DNA of 64,000 nucleotides from Haemophilus sp. CCUG 60358. Its GTDB lineage: Bacteria; Pseudomonadota; Gammaproteobacteria; Enterobacterales; Pasteurellaceae. Location of the stretch: the NCBI RefSeq assembly GCF_001679485.1, contig NZ_LZOZ01000017.1, positions 1 to 64,000 of the forward strand, read 5' to 3'. The number at the start of each line of letters is the position of its first letter. Position 1 is the stretch's first letter. The position numbers and the translations under genes were made by a program. This document shows positions 29,730 through 41,319 of the stretch, one piece after another. A model generated the notes under the pieces. The model worked only from the letters and a program-made list of their open reading frames with translations. It was not told the DNA's origin and did no database searches.

Positions 29730-31103
29730 TTAAGCCAATCTCGCTTTTGCTTCTGCAATCGCTTCTGCCACACGAAGTGGTGAAACCCCACCTTTCGCAC
29801 AACGTTTATCCAAACAAGATTGTAGTGAAAGAATGTCATATACATCATCCCCTACCACATCACTGAATTGACGGAATTCTGGGATGGTTAAGTCTTCCAA
29901 GGCTTTGCCTTTTTCAATGGCATAAACCACGGTTTCACCGACAATATGATGAGAATCTCGGAATGGCACGCCTTTTGCCACAAGGTAATCCGCTAGCTCT
30001 GTTGCATTTGAATAACCTTTTAAGGCAGCTTCGCGTGTGCGGTCGGTATTCACTTTTAATTCATCTAGTACAAAAGTCGCCATATCTACGCAATCTTGCC
30101 AGGTATCTAGCGCATCAAAGATCCCTTCTTTGTCTTCTTGCATATCTTTGTTATACGCTAACGGCAAACCTTTTAAAGTCATCAACATACCGGTTAATGC
30201 CCCCATGACACGGCCCGCTTTACCACGAATCAATTCACAAGCGTCTGGATTTTTCTTTTGCGGCATTAAAGACGAGCCTGAAGTCACACGATCTGACAAT
30301 TCCACAAAATTCGCTTCACCACTGTTGAAAATAATCATATCTTCTGCGAAACGAGAAAGGTGCGCCATACTTAAAGACGCCGTTGAAAGCAATTCCACAA
30401 TATGGTCACGATCAGAGACGCTATCCAAACTATTACGCGTCGCAAAAGCAAAACCAAGATCGGTGGCTAATTGTTCACGATCGACTGCATAGGCTGTTCC
30501 TGCAAGTGCGCCACTGCCTAATGGGCAGCTATTCATGCGTTTATAAGCATCGGCGAGACGTGAATAATCACGCTCAAACATCTCCACATAAGCCATACAC
30601 CAATGGGCAAAAGTGATTGGTTGTGCACGTTGTAAATGGGTATAACCTGGCATCACCGCATCTTGCGTATTTTCAGCAGTTTGTACTAAGTGACGTTGAA
30701 GATTACGAACAGACTCTTGCAACTCAACTACTCGCTGTTTACACCACATTTTAATATCAAGTGCAACTTGGTCATTACGGCTACGACCCGTGTGTAATTT
30801 TTTACCTAAATTCCCCACTTTATCGATAAGTTTACTTTCCACCCAGCTATGAATATCTTCTGCATCATCTTGTAAAATCGCTTGTGGATTTGACCGCACT
30901 TCGATTAATAATTCATTTAAGGCAACCTCTAGCTGTTGTTGCTCTTCCGCACTTAAAACACCAACATTCACTAAGGCTTTGGACCAACCAATTGAGCCTT
31001 CAATATCTTGCTCAGCCAAGCGATAATCAAAACGCAGGCTATCATTAAAATCTTTAAAACGTTTGTCTGCCGCTTGTGTAAAACGACCACCCCAGAGAGC
31101 CAT
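29730..31103 (-). CDS. argH: Argininosuccinate lyase
   Basis: 457 residues, complete. The fumarase/aspartase superfamily signature is [20 protein letters not shown], with [19 protein letters not shown] and [13 protein letters not shown], both conserved in argininosuccinate lyases. It splits argininosuccinate into arginine and fumarate. No other arg gene is in the window. Tandem ARG boxes overlap its promoter. One uptake signal lies inside near 30893. Confidence 0.97.
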   Translation of the reverse strand: MALWGGRFTQAADKRFKDFNDSLRFDYRLAEQDIEGSIGWSKALVNVGVLSAEEQQQLEVALNELLIEVRSNPQAILQDDAEDIHSWVESKLIDKVGNLGKKLHTGRSRNDQVALDIKMWCKQRVVELQESVRNLQRHLVQTAENTQDAVMPGYTHLQRAQPITFAHWCMAYVEMFERDYSRLADAYKRMNSCPLGSGALAGTAYAVDREQLATDLGFAFATRNSLDSVSDRDHIVELLSTASLSMAHLSRFAEDMIIFNSGEANFVELSDRVTSGSSLMPQKKNPDACELIRGKAGRVMGALTGMLMTLKGLPLAYNKDMQEDKEGIFDALDTWQDCVDMATFVLDELKVNTDRTREAALKGYSNATELADYLVAKGVPFRDSHHIVGETVVYAIEKGKALEDLTIPEFRQFSDVVGDDVYDILSLQSCLDKRCAKGGVSPLRVAEAIAEAKARLA

Positions 31104-31120
31104 AAGTTATCCTTATCTCG

Positions 31121-31167
31121 ATTATAAAAATGATTAATTATTCAATTATCACGCATAATTAATCAAT
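31121..31167 (-). promoter_or_regulatory. argH promoter with tandem ArgR boxes
   Basis: TGATTAATTATTCA (31131-31144) matches the ARG-box core TGAATWWWWATTCA at 13 of 14 positions. CGCATAATTAATCA (31152-31165) matches at 11 of 14. The two are exactly 21 bp apart, the usual ArgR spacing. A minus-strand -10 TATAAT (31126-31121) lies beside the first box, so bound ArgR would block the promoter. Confidence 0.72.
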
Positions 31168-31333
31168 ATGCAATGATAATCTCTATATCGTCCGCTATTT
31201 TACCCTGTTTTTTCTAACAAAAACTAGACAGTACTGCATTTTAGTGGTAATTTACGCAGCATTCTTAAGGGCATTGCCCACCATTCAAACAATTCAGTAT
31301 TATCAACTCTTATTAATTCCAACATTATTAATT

Positions 31334-32596
31334 ATGCATCTTACAGAACTTAAAAATACGCCTGTTTCTGATCTTGTGAAACTTGGCGAAGAACAAATGG
31401 GTTTGGAAAATCTTGCCCGTTTACGTAAACAAGATATTGTTTTTGCTATTTTGAAACAGCACGCCAAGAGCGGTGAAGATATTTTTGGTGGCGGCGTATT
31501 GGAGATTTTACCCGATGGTTTCGGTTTCTTACGCTCCGCAGACAGTTCCTACCTTGCTGGTCCTGATGACATCTACGTTTCCCCAAGTCAAATTCGTCGT
31601 TTCAATCTACAAACTGGTGATAAAATCGAAGGCAAAATCCGTCCACCAAAAGAAGGCGAACGTTATTTTGCACTTTTAAAAGTCGACCAAGTCAACGATG
31701 ACAAACCTGAAGTCTCTCGTAGCAAAATTCTTTTCGAAAACTTAACCCCATTACACGCAAATTCTCGTTTAAGAATGGAACGTGGTAATGGTTCAACCGA
31801 AGACTTAACCGCGCGTATTTTGGATTTAGCGTCTCCAATTGGTAAAGGGCAACGTGGTCTTATCGTGGCTCCGCCAAAAGCCGGTAAAACCATGTTGTTA
31901 CAAAACATTGCACAAAGCATCACGCACAATTATCCAGAATGTGAGCTTATCGTGCTTTTAATTGATGAACGTCCAGAAGAAGTAACGGAAATGCAACGTT
32001 CGGTAAAAGGTGAAGTGATTGCTTCTACCTTTGATGAACCTGCAACCCGTCACGTTCAAGTGGCAGAAATGGTTATTGAGAAAGCAAAACGTTCTGTTGA
32101 GCATAAAAAAGATGTGGTGATTTTACTCGACTCTATTACTCGTTTAGCACGTGCTTACAATACCGTGACACCAGCATCCGGTAAAATTCTTTCTGGTGGT
32201 GTGGATGCTAATGCTTTACATCGTCCAAAACGTTTCTTTGGTGCGGCGCGTAATGTAGAAGAAGGTGGTAGCTTAACCATTATTGCAACTGCGCTTGTGG
32301 ATACCGGTTCAAAAATGGATGAGGTTATCTTTGAAGAATTTAAAGGTACTGGTAACATGGAATTGCATCTTTCTCGCAAAATTGCAGAAAAACGTGTATT
32401 CCCAGCGATCGACTTCAATCGTTCTGGTACGCGTAAAGAAGACTTACTTACCACACCAGATGAATTACAAAAAATGTGGATTCTACGCAAAATCCTTAAC
32501 CCGATGGGTGAAGTGGAAGCGATGGAATTCCTCATCGACAAACTTATGGTGGCGAAAACCAACGATGAGTTTTTTGAAATTATGAAGCGGTCTTAA
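31334..32596 (+). CDS. rho: Transcription termination factor Rho
   Basis: 420 residues from ATG 31334 ([20 protein letters not shown]), the normal Rho start; an in-frame upstream extension to GTG 31244 is not conserved in type. Cold-shock-like RNA-binding domain ([20 protein letters not shown]), Walker [12 protein letters not shown], Walker [17 protein letters not shown], and the Q/R-loop regions are present. It is a hexameric RNA helicase that ends transcription. No ribosome site is obvious before the ATG; the ~230-bp leader may carry autoregulation, as in E. coli, but I see no clear element there. Confidence 0.96.
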   Translation: MHLTELKNTPVSDLVKLGEEQMGLENLARLRKQDIVFAILKQHAKSGEDIFGGGVLEILPDGFGFLRSADSSYLAGPDDIYVSPSQIRRFNLQTGDKIEGKIRPPKEGERYFALLKVDQVNDDKPEVSRSKILFENLTPLHANSRLRMERGNGSTEDLTARILDLASPIGKGQRGLIVAPPKAGKTMLLQNIAQSITHNYPECELIVLLIDERPEEVTEMQRSVKGEVIASTFDEPATRHVQVAEMVIEKAKRSVEHKKDVVILLDSITRLARAYNTVTPASGKILSGGVDANALHRPKRFFGAARNVEEGGSLTIIATALVDTGSKMDEVIFEEFKGTGNMELHLSRKIAEKRVFPAIDFNRSGTRKEDLLTTPDELQKMWILRKILNPMGEVEAMEFLIDKLMVAKTNDEFFEIMKRS

Positions 32597-32611
32597 TTCT
32601 GACCGCACTTA
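32585..32611 (+). terminator. Uptake-signal hairpin at rho end
   Basis: AAGCGGTC at the last codons of rho pairs with GACCGC(A)CTT at 32601. It is a partial inverted uptake-signal pair that precedes the stronger terminator at 32619. Confidence 0.5.
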
Positions 32612-32618
32612 AAAATAA

Positions 32619-32648
32619 AAAAGGCTTGGAAAACCAAGCCTTTTTTAT
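32619..32648. terminator. Bidirectional terminator between rho and rplS copy 1
   Basis: AAGGCTTGG AAAA CCAAGCCTT with T runs on both sides (TTTTTTATTTT on plus, A-rich on the other) sits between convergent rho and rplS. The second operon copy ends in a similar stem with a different loop. Confidence 0.9.
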
Positions 32649-32656
32649 TTTGCGAA

Positions 32657-33043
<387 letters not shown>

Positions 33044-33784
33044 CTAACTGTTATGCTCGGCTTGCGCCTCTTTTAACAGTTTACGTTGTTCGTCAGTCAG
33101 AGCTAGGCCTTCTAAGAGCTCAGGACGTCGGAGCCACGTTCTTTGTAGCGATTGTTTTAATCGCCATTTCCGAATTTCTTCGTGATGTCCCGACATCAGC
33201 ACAGGTGGTACAGTTAATCCTTCTAACACTTCCGGTCTGGTGTAATGCGGGCAATCTAATAAACCGTCTGCAAAAGAATCTTCTTCTGCGGAGGCTTGCT
33301 TGCCTAATACACCGGGAATAAAACGCGCAACAGCATCAATTAATGTCATTGCCGGCAATTCCCCACCGGTCAGAACGTAATCGCCGATTGACCATTCTTC
33401 ATCGATTTCAGTTTGAATCAATCGCTCATCAATACCTTCGTAACGTCCACATACCAAAATCAATTTCTGATTTTGAGCAAGCTCGGTTACGCCGCCTTGA
33501 TCGAGTTTACGTCCTTGTGGCGAAAGGTAAATCACCTTTGCGCCTTCTCCTGCCGCTGCTTTCGCAGCATGAATCGCATCCCGTAAAGGTTGCACCATCA
33601 TCAGCATTCCCGGACCACCACCATAAGGACGGTCATCCACGGTTTTATGCTTGTCGAATGTAAAATCTCTTGGATTCCAACATTCCACTTGCAGAAGATT
33701 ATATTTTACGGCTCTACCTGTAACCCCAAATTCCGTAATCGCTTTAAACATTTCGGGGAATAATGAAATCACCCCTATCCACAT
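33044..33784 (-). CDS. trmD: tRNA (guanine37-N1)-methyltransferase TrmD, copy 1
   Basis: 246 residues. The SPOUT knot motifs [28 protein letters not shown] and [16 protein letters not shown] are complete. The enzyme methylates G37 beside the anticodon with S-adenosylmethionine and prevents frameshifts. It differs from copy 2 at four residues (Tyr/His near 27, Gly/Arg, Ala/Val, Lys/Arg), none in the cofactor knot as far as I can see. trmD is normally single-copy and essential. Confidence 0.97.
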   Translation of the reverse strand: MWIGVISLFPEMFKAITEFGVTGRAVKYNLLQVECWNPRDFTFDKHKTVDDRPYGGGPGMLMMVQPLRDAIHAAKAAAGEGAKVIYLSPQGRKLDQGGVTELAQNQKLILVCGRYEGIDERLIQTEIDEEWSIGDYVLTGGELPAMTLIDAVARFIPGVLGKQASAEEDSFADGLLDCPHYTRPEVLEGLTVPPVLMSGHHEEIRKWRLKQSLQRTWLRRPELLEGLALTDEQRKLLKEAQAEHNS

Positions 33785-33821
33785 AAAAAGCCTACTACAT
33801 TACGTTTGTGCATACTTGAGA

Positions 33822-34349
33822 TTAGAAACCAGCGTCCCAATCCACTTCAATTGTTTTCGTGGTGAGATCGACTCTTTTAACTACTTGTTCATACAAAAAC
33901 GGAATTAACCGCTCTTGTTTTCCAAAAGCATCTTTAGTATTGGCTTTAACCACTAACACATCATTAGAACCGGTTTCCATCATCTCTGTTACCGTTCCCA
34001 TTGTATAACCTTCTAAGTTTACGACTGAACAACCGATTAAGTCGTGCCAGTAATAATCACCTTCTTCCAGTTCTGGGAATACAGATAAATCCACACCAAT
34101 TTCAACATTTGCTAAAATTTGTGCGGCTTCACGATCATCAACGCCTTTTAATTTGACGATGATTTCGTGATTATGATGACGCCAGTTTTCTAATTCAGTT
34201 GGCTGCCATTCACCTTTGATTTTTAAAAACCAAGGTTGATAATCAAAAATGCTTTCAGCTTGTTCTGTTGATGAATAAATACGTAACCACCCACGGATAC
34301 CGTAGGTTGAGCCTAATTTGCCCACAACTTCAATACGTTGTTGTTCCAT
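33822..34349 (-). CDS. rimM: Ribosome maturation factor RimM, copy 1
   Basis: 175 residues from the ATG ([20 protein letters not shown]), with TAGGTG at ribosome-site distance; an in-frame GTG three codons earlier overlaps that site. The N-terminal RimM barrel ([17 protein letters not shown]) and a PRC-barrel domain ([20 protein letters not shown]) are present. It assists 30S maturation by binding S19. It differs from copy 2 at two residues. Spaced 37 bp from trmD and 44 bp from rpsP. Confidence 0.95.
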   Translation of the reverse strand: MEQQRIEVVGKLGSTYGIRGWLRIYSSTEQAESIFDYQPWFLKIKGEWQPTELENWRHHNHEIIVKLKGVDDREAAQILANVEIGVDLSVFPELEEGDYYWHDLIGCSVVNLEGYTMGTVTEMMETGSNDVLVVKANTKDAFGKQERLIPFLYEQVVKRVDLTTKTIEVDWDAGF

Positions 34350-34393
34350 ATTTTTCACCTATCTTAGTTTAAGAACTAAATCAAAAAGCGAGA

Positions 34394-34639
34394 TTATGCT
34401 TTTTGAGCTTCTTTTACCAAAGTCGCAACACGGTCTGAAAGTGAAGCACCTTGAGCAACCCAGTGGTTTACACGCTCAAGATCAACACGAAGACGCTCTG
34501 CGTTACCTTGTGCGATTGGGTTGAAGAAACCTACACGCTCAATGAAACGACCGTCACGTGGTGAACGGCTGTCAGTTACTACGATTTGATAAAATGGGCG
34601 TTTTTTAGCTCCGCCACGAGATAAACGAATGGTTACCAT
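34394..34639 (-). CDS. rpsP: 30S ribosomal protein S16, copy 1
   Basis: 81 residues ([36 protein letters not shown]), a complete S16, with ribosome site AGAGGAAGG. First gene of the operon. The protein is identical to copy 2 at 47216. S16 is needed for 30S assembly. The leader, including the TATATATA-rich segment near 34722, is also duplicated. Confidence 0.97.
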   Translation of the reverse strand: MVTIRLSRGGAKKRPFYQIVVTDSRSPRDGRFIERVGFFNPIAQGNAERLRVDLERVNHWVAQGASLSDRVATLVKEAQKA

Positions 34640-34816
34640 AACCTTCCTCTAAATGTTTAATTACTAAAAGAATATTCTCAAACTCGAAAGTGATTTAAGA
34701 ATATAGCTTACTTTTTTCTCTGTATATATAGACAAAAAGCCTGAAGATTTTACACTTTTTGAGCAAAAAAGCAAGCCACAAGCCCATTTCAACTTGAGAA
34801 ATTCACTATAAAAAAT

Positions 34817-34843
34817 GACCGCACTTCATCACAAAGTGCGGTC
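34817..34843 (-). terminator. Terminator of gdhA (inverted uptake signals)
   Basis: A 27-bp perfect inverted uptake-signal pair with loop ATCA-type (GACCGCACTT...AAGTGCGGTC). On the minus strand it is followed by TTTTTTATAG, 22 bp past the gdhA stop. The identical 27-mer recurs at 51911. Confidence 0.85.
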
Positions 34844-34865
34844 AAATTTTCATTCATTTATTGGC

Positions 34866-36215
34866 TTAATAAACCCCTTGCGCCAACATTGCATCAGCCA
34901 CTTTCACAAAGCCTGCGACATTTGCCCCGACAACATAGTTGATGTTTGCTTGACCCGAGACAGTGCCATATTTTTTACAGTTTGCATGAATATCTAACAT
35001 GATACGATGAAGCTGTTTATCCACTTCTTCAGCCGACCAATACAAACGTTGTGAGCTTTGTGCCATTTCTAAACCTGACGTTGCTACACCACCGGCATTT
35101 GCTGCTTTGCCAGGCCCAAATAACACGCCAGCCTCTAAGAATGCCTCTGTAGCTTCGATAGTGGTTGGCATGTTTGCACCTTCAGCAACTAATTTCACGC
35201 CATTTGCAATTAAGGCTTTAGCGTCTGAAATCTCTAATTCGTTTTGGGTTGCACAAGGAAGAGCGATATCAGCTTTCACTTCCCAAGGGCGTTTACCCGC
35301 AACATATTGCAAACCAAACTGTTCCGCAAATTCTTTTACGCGACCACGTTTTACGTTTTTGAGTTCTAATAACGCGGCTAATTTTTCACGATCAAAACCT
35401 TCTGGCAAATATACATAACCCGCCGAGTCAGAACAGGTTACCACTTTCGCACCGAGCTCCATCGCTTTTTCAATGGCATATTGAGCCACGTTACCCGAGC
35501 CAGAAACTAAAACGGTTTTACCTTGGAAGCAATCCCCTTTTTCAGCGAGCATTGCTTGTGCGAAATACACCAAACCATAACCCGTCGCTTCAGGACGAAT
35601 TAAACTCCCACCGAATGAAAGACCACGCCCCGTAAACACACAAGCAGCTTGGTTTGATAATTTTTTCATATAGCCTGCAAGATAGCCGACCTCTCGACCA
35701 CCTACACCGATATCGCCTGCCGGCACATCGGTATCCGGACCGACATGACGATAAAGCTCAGCCATTAACGCTTGGCAAAAACGCATGACTTCTGCATCTG
35801 ATTTTCCTTTAGGATCAAAATCTGAACCGCCTTTCGCACCGCCCATTGGCAATGTGGTTAAGGCATTTTTAAAGATCTGTTCAAAGCCTAAGAATTTTAA
35901 AATCGATAAGTTAACAGATGGATGGAAACGCATTCCGCCTTTGTATGGACCAATTGCGCTGTTGAATTGTATGCGAAAAGCTCGGTTTACTTGAACTTGA
36001 CCTTTATCATCAGTCCACGCCACACGGAACTGAAATGCACGCTCAGGTTCAACTAAACGCTCTAATAAAGCTTCTGAACGGTATTTAGGATTTGCTTCCA
36101 AGAAAGGCCAGATTGAAGTGAATACTTCACGAACGGCTTGTAAAAATTCAGGTTGGTGGCCGTCACGTTGAGCCACTTTTTCAAGAAATTCGTCTAAGGA
36201 TGCTACTGCTGACAT
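34866..36215 (-). CDS. gdhA: Glutamate dehydrogenase (NADP-type)
   Basis: 449 residues, the length of NADP-dependent hexameric GdhA. The substrate site YKGGMRFHPSVNLSILKFLG, catalytic Lys in TLPMGGAKGGSDFDPKGKS, and dinucleotide fold VLVSGSGNVAQYAIEKA are clear. It makes glutamate from 2-oxoglutarate and ammonia. The gene has its own terminator. Upstream AT-rich region 36216-36340 presumably holds the promoter, not resolved. Confidence 0.97.
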   Translation of the reverse strand: MSAVASLDEFLEKVAQRDGHQPEFLQAVREVFTSIWPFLEANPKYRSEALLERLVEPERAFQFRVAWTDDKGQVQVNRAFRIQFNSAIGPYKGGMRFHPSVNLSILKFLGFEQIFKNALTTLPMGGAKGGSDFDPKGKSDAEVMRFCQALMAELYRHVGPDTDVPAGDIGVGGREVGYLAGYMKKLSNQAACVFTGRGLSFGGSLIRPEATGYGLVYFAQAMLAEKGDCFQGKTVLVSGSGNVAQYAIEKAMELGAKVVTCSDSAGYVYLPEGFDREKLAALLELKNVKRGRVKEFAEQFGLQYVAGKRPWEVKADIALPCATQNELEISDAKALIANGVKLVAEGANMPTTIEATEAFLEAGVLFGPGKAANAGGVATSGLEMAQSSQRLYWSAEEVDKQLHRIMLDIHANCKKYGTVSGQANINYVVGANVAGFVKVADAMLAQGVY

Positions 36216-36349
36216 AGGATTTTCCTTCTAGTAGTGAGTGAGTATGATGTGTGTAAAATTATTTTATTTCACCGTCTTCTTGCGGTGTGCCTTCAATATA
36301 GCAATAGAAAAATCAATTCAGCAATAGTTTTTTTATAGAAAAAATGAAG

Positions 36350-36392
36350 AAAAAATAAAAAACGAGAAAACATTTAATATTTTCCCGTTTCT
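36350..36392 (-). terminator. Terminator of hemB
   Basis: On the minus strand AACGGGAAAATATT pairs with ATGTTTTCTCGTT, followed by TTTTATTTTTTC, about 55 bp after the hemB stop. Confidence 0.75.
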
Positions 36393-36446
36393 ATTAGATA
36401 AGATCTAAAATCAGTATCTAAGCTAACACTTCAACTTAAAAAGTCC

Positions 36447-37496
<1,050 letters not shown>

Positions 37497-37527
37497 TTAA
37501 AAGGGCGTATCACCTACGCCCATTTTC

Positions 37528-38322
37528 TTAATCTTTGTGATTCAAATCAGCCTGATTTTCTACCGCACTTTCTTCATCCGTTGTCTCTTCTTCATTCTCT
37601 TTCGGTTGATAGAAACGTGCAACTAACAAGCCTAATTCAAAAAGAAGGCACATTGGTACAGCAAGTAAAGTTTGAGAGAAAACGTCTGGTGGCGTTAAGA
37701 TCATGCCAACAAAGAACGCTCCCACAATAATATAAGGACGTTTTGCCGCCAATGCTTTCGTGGTTGTGACACCTGTCCAGCAAAGTAAAATAATAGCAAC
37801 AGGCACTTCAAAACACACACCAAAAGCCAAGAATAATGCTAGTGCAAAATCAAGGTAACTGCTGATATCTGTTGCAATAGCTACCCCTTCTGGTGCAGTT
37901 TGCGTAAAGAAACTAAACACAAAAGGGAAAACAATATAATAAGCAAATGCCACACCGCAATAGAATAAAACTGTACTGGAAAATAATAACGGATAAATTA
38001 AACGTTTTTCATGTTGATACAGCGCCGGTGCAACAAACGCCCAAATTTGATAAAGCAAATAAGGCACCGAAATAAATACCGATACAATCGCGGTTAATTT
38101 AATTGGCGTAAAGAAAGGCGTTTGAATATTGGTTGCAATCATGGTTGCACCCTTTGGCATGACAGCCGTTAAAGGTGCGGCGACAAAATGATAAATATCA
38201 TTAGAAAAATAAACCAACGCCACAAAAACCACTAAAATACAAATTACACAACGTAATAAGCGGTTTCTGAGTTCAACAAGATGGGTAATTAACGGTTGGG
38301 AATCGTCCGTCGTATTGCTCAT
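37528..38322 (-). CDS. tatC: Twin-arginine translocase subunit TatC
   Basis: 264 residues with six predicted membrane helices. The N-terminal signature [16 protein letters not shown] and conserved Glu are present (cytosolic signal-peptide site), with [24 protein letters not shown] and [11 protein letters not shown]. It recognises twin-arginine signals and forms the receptor of the Tat pore with TatB. Last gene of tatABC, 9 bp after tatB. The C-terminal tail is acidic and contains one uptake signal near 37562. Confidence 0.95.
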   Translation of the reverse strand: MSNTTDDSQPLITHLVELRNRLLRCVICILVVFVALVYFSNDIYHFVAAPLTAVMPKGATMIATNIQTPFFTPIKLTAIVSVFISVPYLLYQIWAFVAPALYQHEKRLIYPLLFSSTVLFYCGVAFAYYIVFPFVFSFFTQTAPEGVAIATDISSYLDFALALFLAFGVCFEVPVAIILLCWTGVTTTKALAAKRPYIIVGAFFVGMILTPPDVFSQTLLAVPMCLLFELGLLVARFYQPKENEEETTDEESAVENQADLNHKD

Positions 38323-38331
38323 AATTATTCT

Positions 38332-38937
38332 CTAGGACTTAGCTTCAGATTTAGGTGCTGGTTGCAGTTCCACATCATCCGGCGAATAGTAATCAGATAA
38401 ACGCTCGGTTAATTCAGCTTGTTCATGGGCTTCAAGTGCGGTCAAATCCACTTCTGTTTTTTCAGGTACTGAAACTTCAGCAAGTTCATTCTCTACATGC
38501 TCTGTCGATGCTGTTTCAGCTGGTTTTTCTGTAGTTTCTTGTGAATTCACCACGAGTTTTTCAGCAGAATCAGCCGAATTTTCAGCCGCACTTTTAATTT
38601 CTTTAATTTGCTCTTCTACCGTTGTGCCCGCTGCAGCCGCTTTTTCTTCTAGCTCTGCACGCATTTTTTGAGCCTGCTCTTTCAGCTCTTCAACGGTTTT
38701 ACTTAAGTCTGGGGAAAGCTGTTTTAGATTCAGTTGTTCCGCTTTCTTAATGCTATCTTGCAATTCTTGCAATTTAAGCTCTTGTTTTAATTCATTTTGA
38801 ACATTAGCTGCCAACCCACGGATCGTTTTCACCCAGCTCATTACCGTGCGAATAGCCACAGGTAAACGCTTAGGGCCTAGTACTACTAAGCCCACAAGCA
38901 TCAATAAAACAAGTTCGGAAAAACCAATATCAAACAC
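38332..38937 (-). CDS. tatB: Twin-arginine translocase subunit TatB
   Basis: 201 residues. One N-terminal membrane helix ([21 protein letters not shown]) is followed by the conserved Gly-Pro hinge and an amphipathic helix ([19 protein letters not shown]). A long coiled, then Glu/Ala/Ser-rich acidic tail makes it a bit longer than E. coli TatB (171). The gene sits 2 bp after tatA. An uptake signal near 38440 lies inside. Confidence 0.94.
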   Translation of the reverse strand: MFDIGFSELVLLMLVGLVVLGPKRLPVAIRTVMSWVKTIRGLAANVQNELKQELKLQELQDSIKKAEQLNLKQLSPDLSKTVEELKEQAQKMRAELEEKAAAAGTTVEEQIKEIKSAAENSADSAEKLVVNSQETTEKPAETASTEHVENELAEVSVPEKTEVDLTALEAHEQAELTERLSDYYSPDDVELQPAPKSEAKS

Positions 38938-38939
38938 GG

Positions 38940-39170
38940 TTATGCCTGTTCTTTATCTTTTACAGTTTCAGTTTTTTCAGCGGTTGTTGTGCCGTCTTTA
39001 ATTTGAGTAAACTCAGCATCTTTTTTTGGCTCATCATCAGACATCGCTTTTTTAAAGCCTTTTACTGCTGCGCCAAGATCAGAGCCCGCATTGCGTAATT
39101 TTTTTGTACCGAATACTAATAAAATCACGACTAATAAAATAATCATTTGTGCTGGGGATAAACCAAACAT
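38940..39170 (-). CDS. tatA: Twin-arginine translocase subunit TatA
   Basis: 76 residues. Membrane helix [37 protein letters not shown] hinge/amphipathic helix and an acidic Lys/Glu tail are diagnostic. Polymers of TatA form the protein-conducting element. First gene of tatABC on the minus strand. Confidence 0.95.
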   Translation of the reverse strand: MFGLSPAQMIILLVVILLVFGTKKLRNAGSDLGAAVKGFKKAMSDDEPKKDAEFTQIKDGTTTAEKTETVKDKEQA

Positions 39171-39250
39171 AGAAAAACTCCGTTAGAATTAAATTGAAAA
39201 TTTGGGCTTGAATATACTCTTTTTATGCATTTGTCTCAAGAGGTAATTTT

Positions 39251-39293
39251 AAAAGTGCGGTCAAAAAATAATGTTATTTTCAACCGCACTTTA
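39251..39293 (-). terminator. Inverted uptake-signal terminator between BCCT gene and tatA
   Basis: AAAAGTGCGGT at 39251 pairs with ACCGCACTTT at 39283. It lies just past the end of the extended BCCT reading frame at 39300. A related hairpin follows the sister transporter at 41271. Confidence 0.82.
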
Positions 39294-39299
39294 TTCTTA

Positions 39300-39335
39300 T
39301 TATTCAGCCAGTTCTGTTTGCTCATGAGACAGGAA
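39300..39335 (-). pseudogene. Vestigial C-terminal tail codons of the BCCT gene
   Basis: Directly after the stop codon of the BCCT gene (39338-39336) the same frame continues FLSHEQTELAE and then stops at 39302-39300. The neighbouring paralogue ends in AHEQTELAE. So the present stop was created by a nonsense change that removed the last 11 codons of an ancestral shared tail. The DNA around both ends is nearly identical, including the downstream hairpin. Confidence 0.8.
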
Positions 39336-41255
39336 TTATGAAATAACAAAATCCAGCTCTCTCATGTATCGCTCATAACATTGCAAGATGTCCACGATCA
39401 AATCCTCTTCATTTGTAATACTCAAAGGATAACCTTCCAATTGAATATTGGTTGAAACCATTAATGCATGATGAACTTGTGCTGTTTCAGGCTCAGGCTT
39501 TTCGAACAAGGTAATTTGGTAAAAAAAATCTTCTGCTAATCCATTTTCAATAGAAAGGACCAGTTGATTATTATCGACGTCAAAACGTTGCTGTAATGTC
39601 ACATTTAGACCATAGGTACCAATGAGTAACTGCCGTAACTCTCTCATTGCTAAAAGTGCCGTTGTTTTTAAATGGGAAATGGCGTCATCTCGCTTAGGTT
39701 CAATCACTAGCTGTCTTAAACGACTACGCCAGTTTGCACCTGTCCACAAATCTGAAACCTCTGTGGAATAATATTGTCGTTCAAATCGTAAACCTTTTAA
39801 CAAACTCCATGCCATCACTGACATCAACAGAGCAAAAGGTAAAGAGAAAAACAACATCGTTGATTGTAGTATTTCAATACCGCCAAAAAGATAAAGAACA
39901 AATGTAACAGCTGACAATAAACCACCCCAAAACATAGATTGCCAACGAGGTGAAACCTGGCTTTTGTCTTCAATTGCGATATTATTAAGCGTATAAATAC
40001 CAAAGTTAATGGTTACAATAAAAAAGAGTGTGATAATAAATAAAGCTAACGTTTTAGTTAAACCGGAATAGGGTAAATAACTCAAAAAATCAAAAAGAAG
40101 TGATCCCACATTATTTACAGCTTGGCCTAATGCTCCCTTAGCAAGATGTTCATTCACCCAAATTGCGCCATTACCAAATACCGTGAACCACAAAACGAAG
40201 AATAAACTTGGTACCATCAATACGCCGAAAATAAACTCCCGCAAAGTTCGTCCGCGAGAAATCCGTGCGATAAAAATCCCAAAGCCTGGCGCCCATGAAA
40301 ACCACCATGCCCAGTAAAAAACCGTCCAATCCATAAACCAATCCAAATGTTCTACATCATAGGCATAAGCCTTGAAGCCGACTCTAATTAAACCGCTTAA
40401 ATAGGTACCAATATTTTCCGTAAAAGCAGAAATTAAATATATTGTCGGACCGAATAGCAAAACCAGTAGCATAAAGAGAAATGTAACGCCTAGATTTAGC
40501 TCACTAAGAATACGGAACCCGTTGGCAATCCCTTGCAGTGAAATTAAGATAGCAATGATAAAAACACTCACTAAAATAAGGGGAACCAAATACGATGAGT
40601 TATCCAATAAATGCATTGAATGGAATGCTGCAGCCAACCGAATCGCACTGTAACCTAAGGTTGCGACTACGCCAAATAAGGTGGTACAAATCCCGAGAAT
40701 ATCAATGATATCCCCTACTTTTCCATTAATCTTTTCTTTCAGTAAGGGATAAAAACAAGAGCGTAAAGAAAAGGGCAATTTATAGCGAAATCCGAAGTAA
40801 GCAATCGTAAGTGCAATTAATCCATAAATAGCCCAAGCACTGATACTCCAATGAAAAATACTAAAAAATAATGCTGTTCGAACTTTCTCATATTCACCTA
40901 TTGGTGAAAGAAAATGTGAAAGCGGTTCAGCAACACCAAGAAAAACAATGCCAATACCAATTCCAGAGGTAAAAAGTAACGCAATCCAAGAGCCTAATTT
41001 AAACTCTGGTTCTTCCTCATCACTCCCTAGTTTAATATCGCCGTATCGTCCTAACGCCAAGAAAAGTAAAAAGAATAGAAAAAATGCACTCAGTAAAATA
41101 TAAAACCAGCTAAATTGAGAGAAAATAAAGGCTTTCGCCGCAGCAAGATAAGATATCGTTTGCTGCGTATCAAATAAAAGGGCTGCAATAATCGCTAAAC
41201 TAAAACCTAAACTGCCCCAAATAACATTTGCTTTGAAAGTATTTTGTATCTTCAT
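39336..41255 (-). CDS. BCCT-family betaine/choline/carnitine transporter, paralogue 1
   Basis: 639 residues from ATG 41255 (MKIQNTFKANVIWGS); a longer frame begins within the preceding intergenic hairpin. Twelve membrane helices are expected. BCCT signatures are SGIGIGIVFLGVAEPLSHFL and WTVFYWAWWFSWAPGFGIFIARISRGRT. A C-terminal cytoplasmic domain of about 150 residues resembles the regulatory domain of BetT. It takes up a quaternary ammonium osmoprotectant or choline with H+ or Na+. In place of the Ser/Ala-rich site GITFV it has NFGIYTLNNIA. About 66% related in pattern to the next gene by eye. Tail shortened by a premature stop. Confidence 0.88.
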   Translation of the reverse strand: MKIQNTFKANVIWGSLGFSLAIIAALLFDTQQTISYLAAAKAFIFSQFSWFYILLSAFFLFFLLFLALGRYGDIKLGSDEEEPEFKLGSWIALLFTSGIGIGIVFLGVAEPLSHFLSPIGEYEKVRTALFFSIFHWSISAWAIYGLIALTIAYFGFRYKLPFSLRSCFYPLLKEKINGKVGDIIDILGICTTLFGVVATLGYSAIRLAAAFHSMHLLDNSSYLVPLILVSVFIIAILISLQGIANGFRILSELNLGVTFLFMLLVLLFGPTIYLISAFTENIGTYLSGLIRVGFKAYAYDVEHLDWFMDWTVFYWAWWFSWAPGFGIFIARISRGRTLREFIFGVLMVPSLFFVLWFTVFGNGAIWVNEHLAKGALGQAVNNVGSLLFDFLSYLPYSGLTKTLALFIITLFFIVTINFGIYTLNNIAIEDKSQVSPRWQSMFWGGLLSAVTFVLYLFGGIEILQSTMLFFSLPFALLMSVMAWSLLKGLRFERQYYSTEVSDLWTGANWRSRLRQLVIEPKRDDAISHLKTTALLAMRELRQLLIGTYGLNVTLQQRFDVDNNQLVLSIENGLAEDFFYQITLFEKPEPETAQVHHALMVSTNIQLEGYPLSITNEEDLIVDILQCYERYMRELDFVIS

Positions 41256-41270
41256 ATTTGTTTTAAGATA

Positions 41271-41312
41271 AAAAGTGCGGTTAAAAATTAAGAGGATTTT
41301 CAACCGCACTTT
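41271..41312 (-). terminator. Inverted uptake-signal terminator after BCCT paralogue 2
   Basis: AAAAGTGCGGTT at 41271 pairs with AACCGCACTTT at 41302, a perfect 11-12 bp stem, in the 64-bp gap between the two BCCT genes. Confidence 0.82.
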
Positions 41313-41319
41313 AGTCTTA

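Noticed and set aside
31244..31333. GTG-started 30-residue extension of Rho
   Set aside because: The extension is not like any Rho N-terminus, and the ATG at 31334 gives the standard 420-residue protein.
34318..34524. Plus-strand ORFs across copy 1 of the operon, and their mirror images across copy 2
   Set aside because: They are complements of conserved ribosomal and RNA-modification genes and appear twice only because the operon is duplicated.
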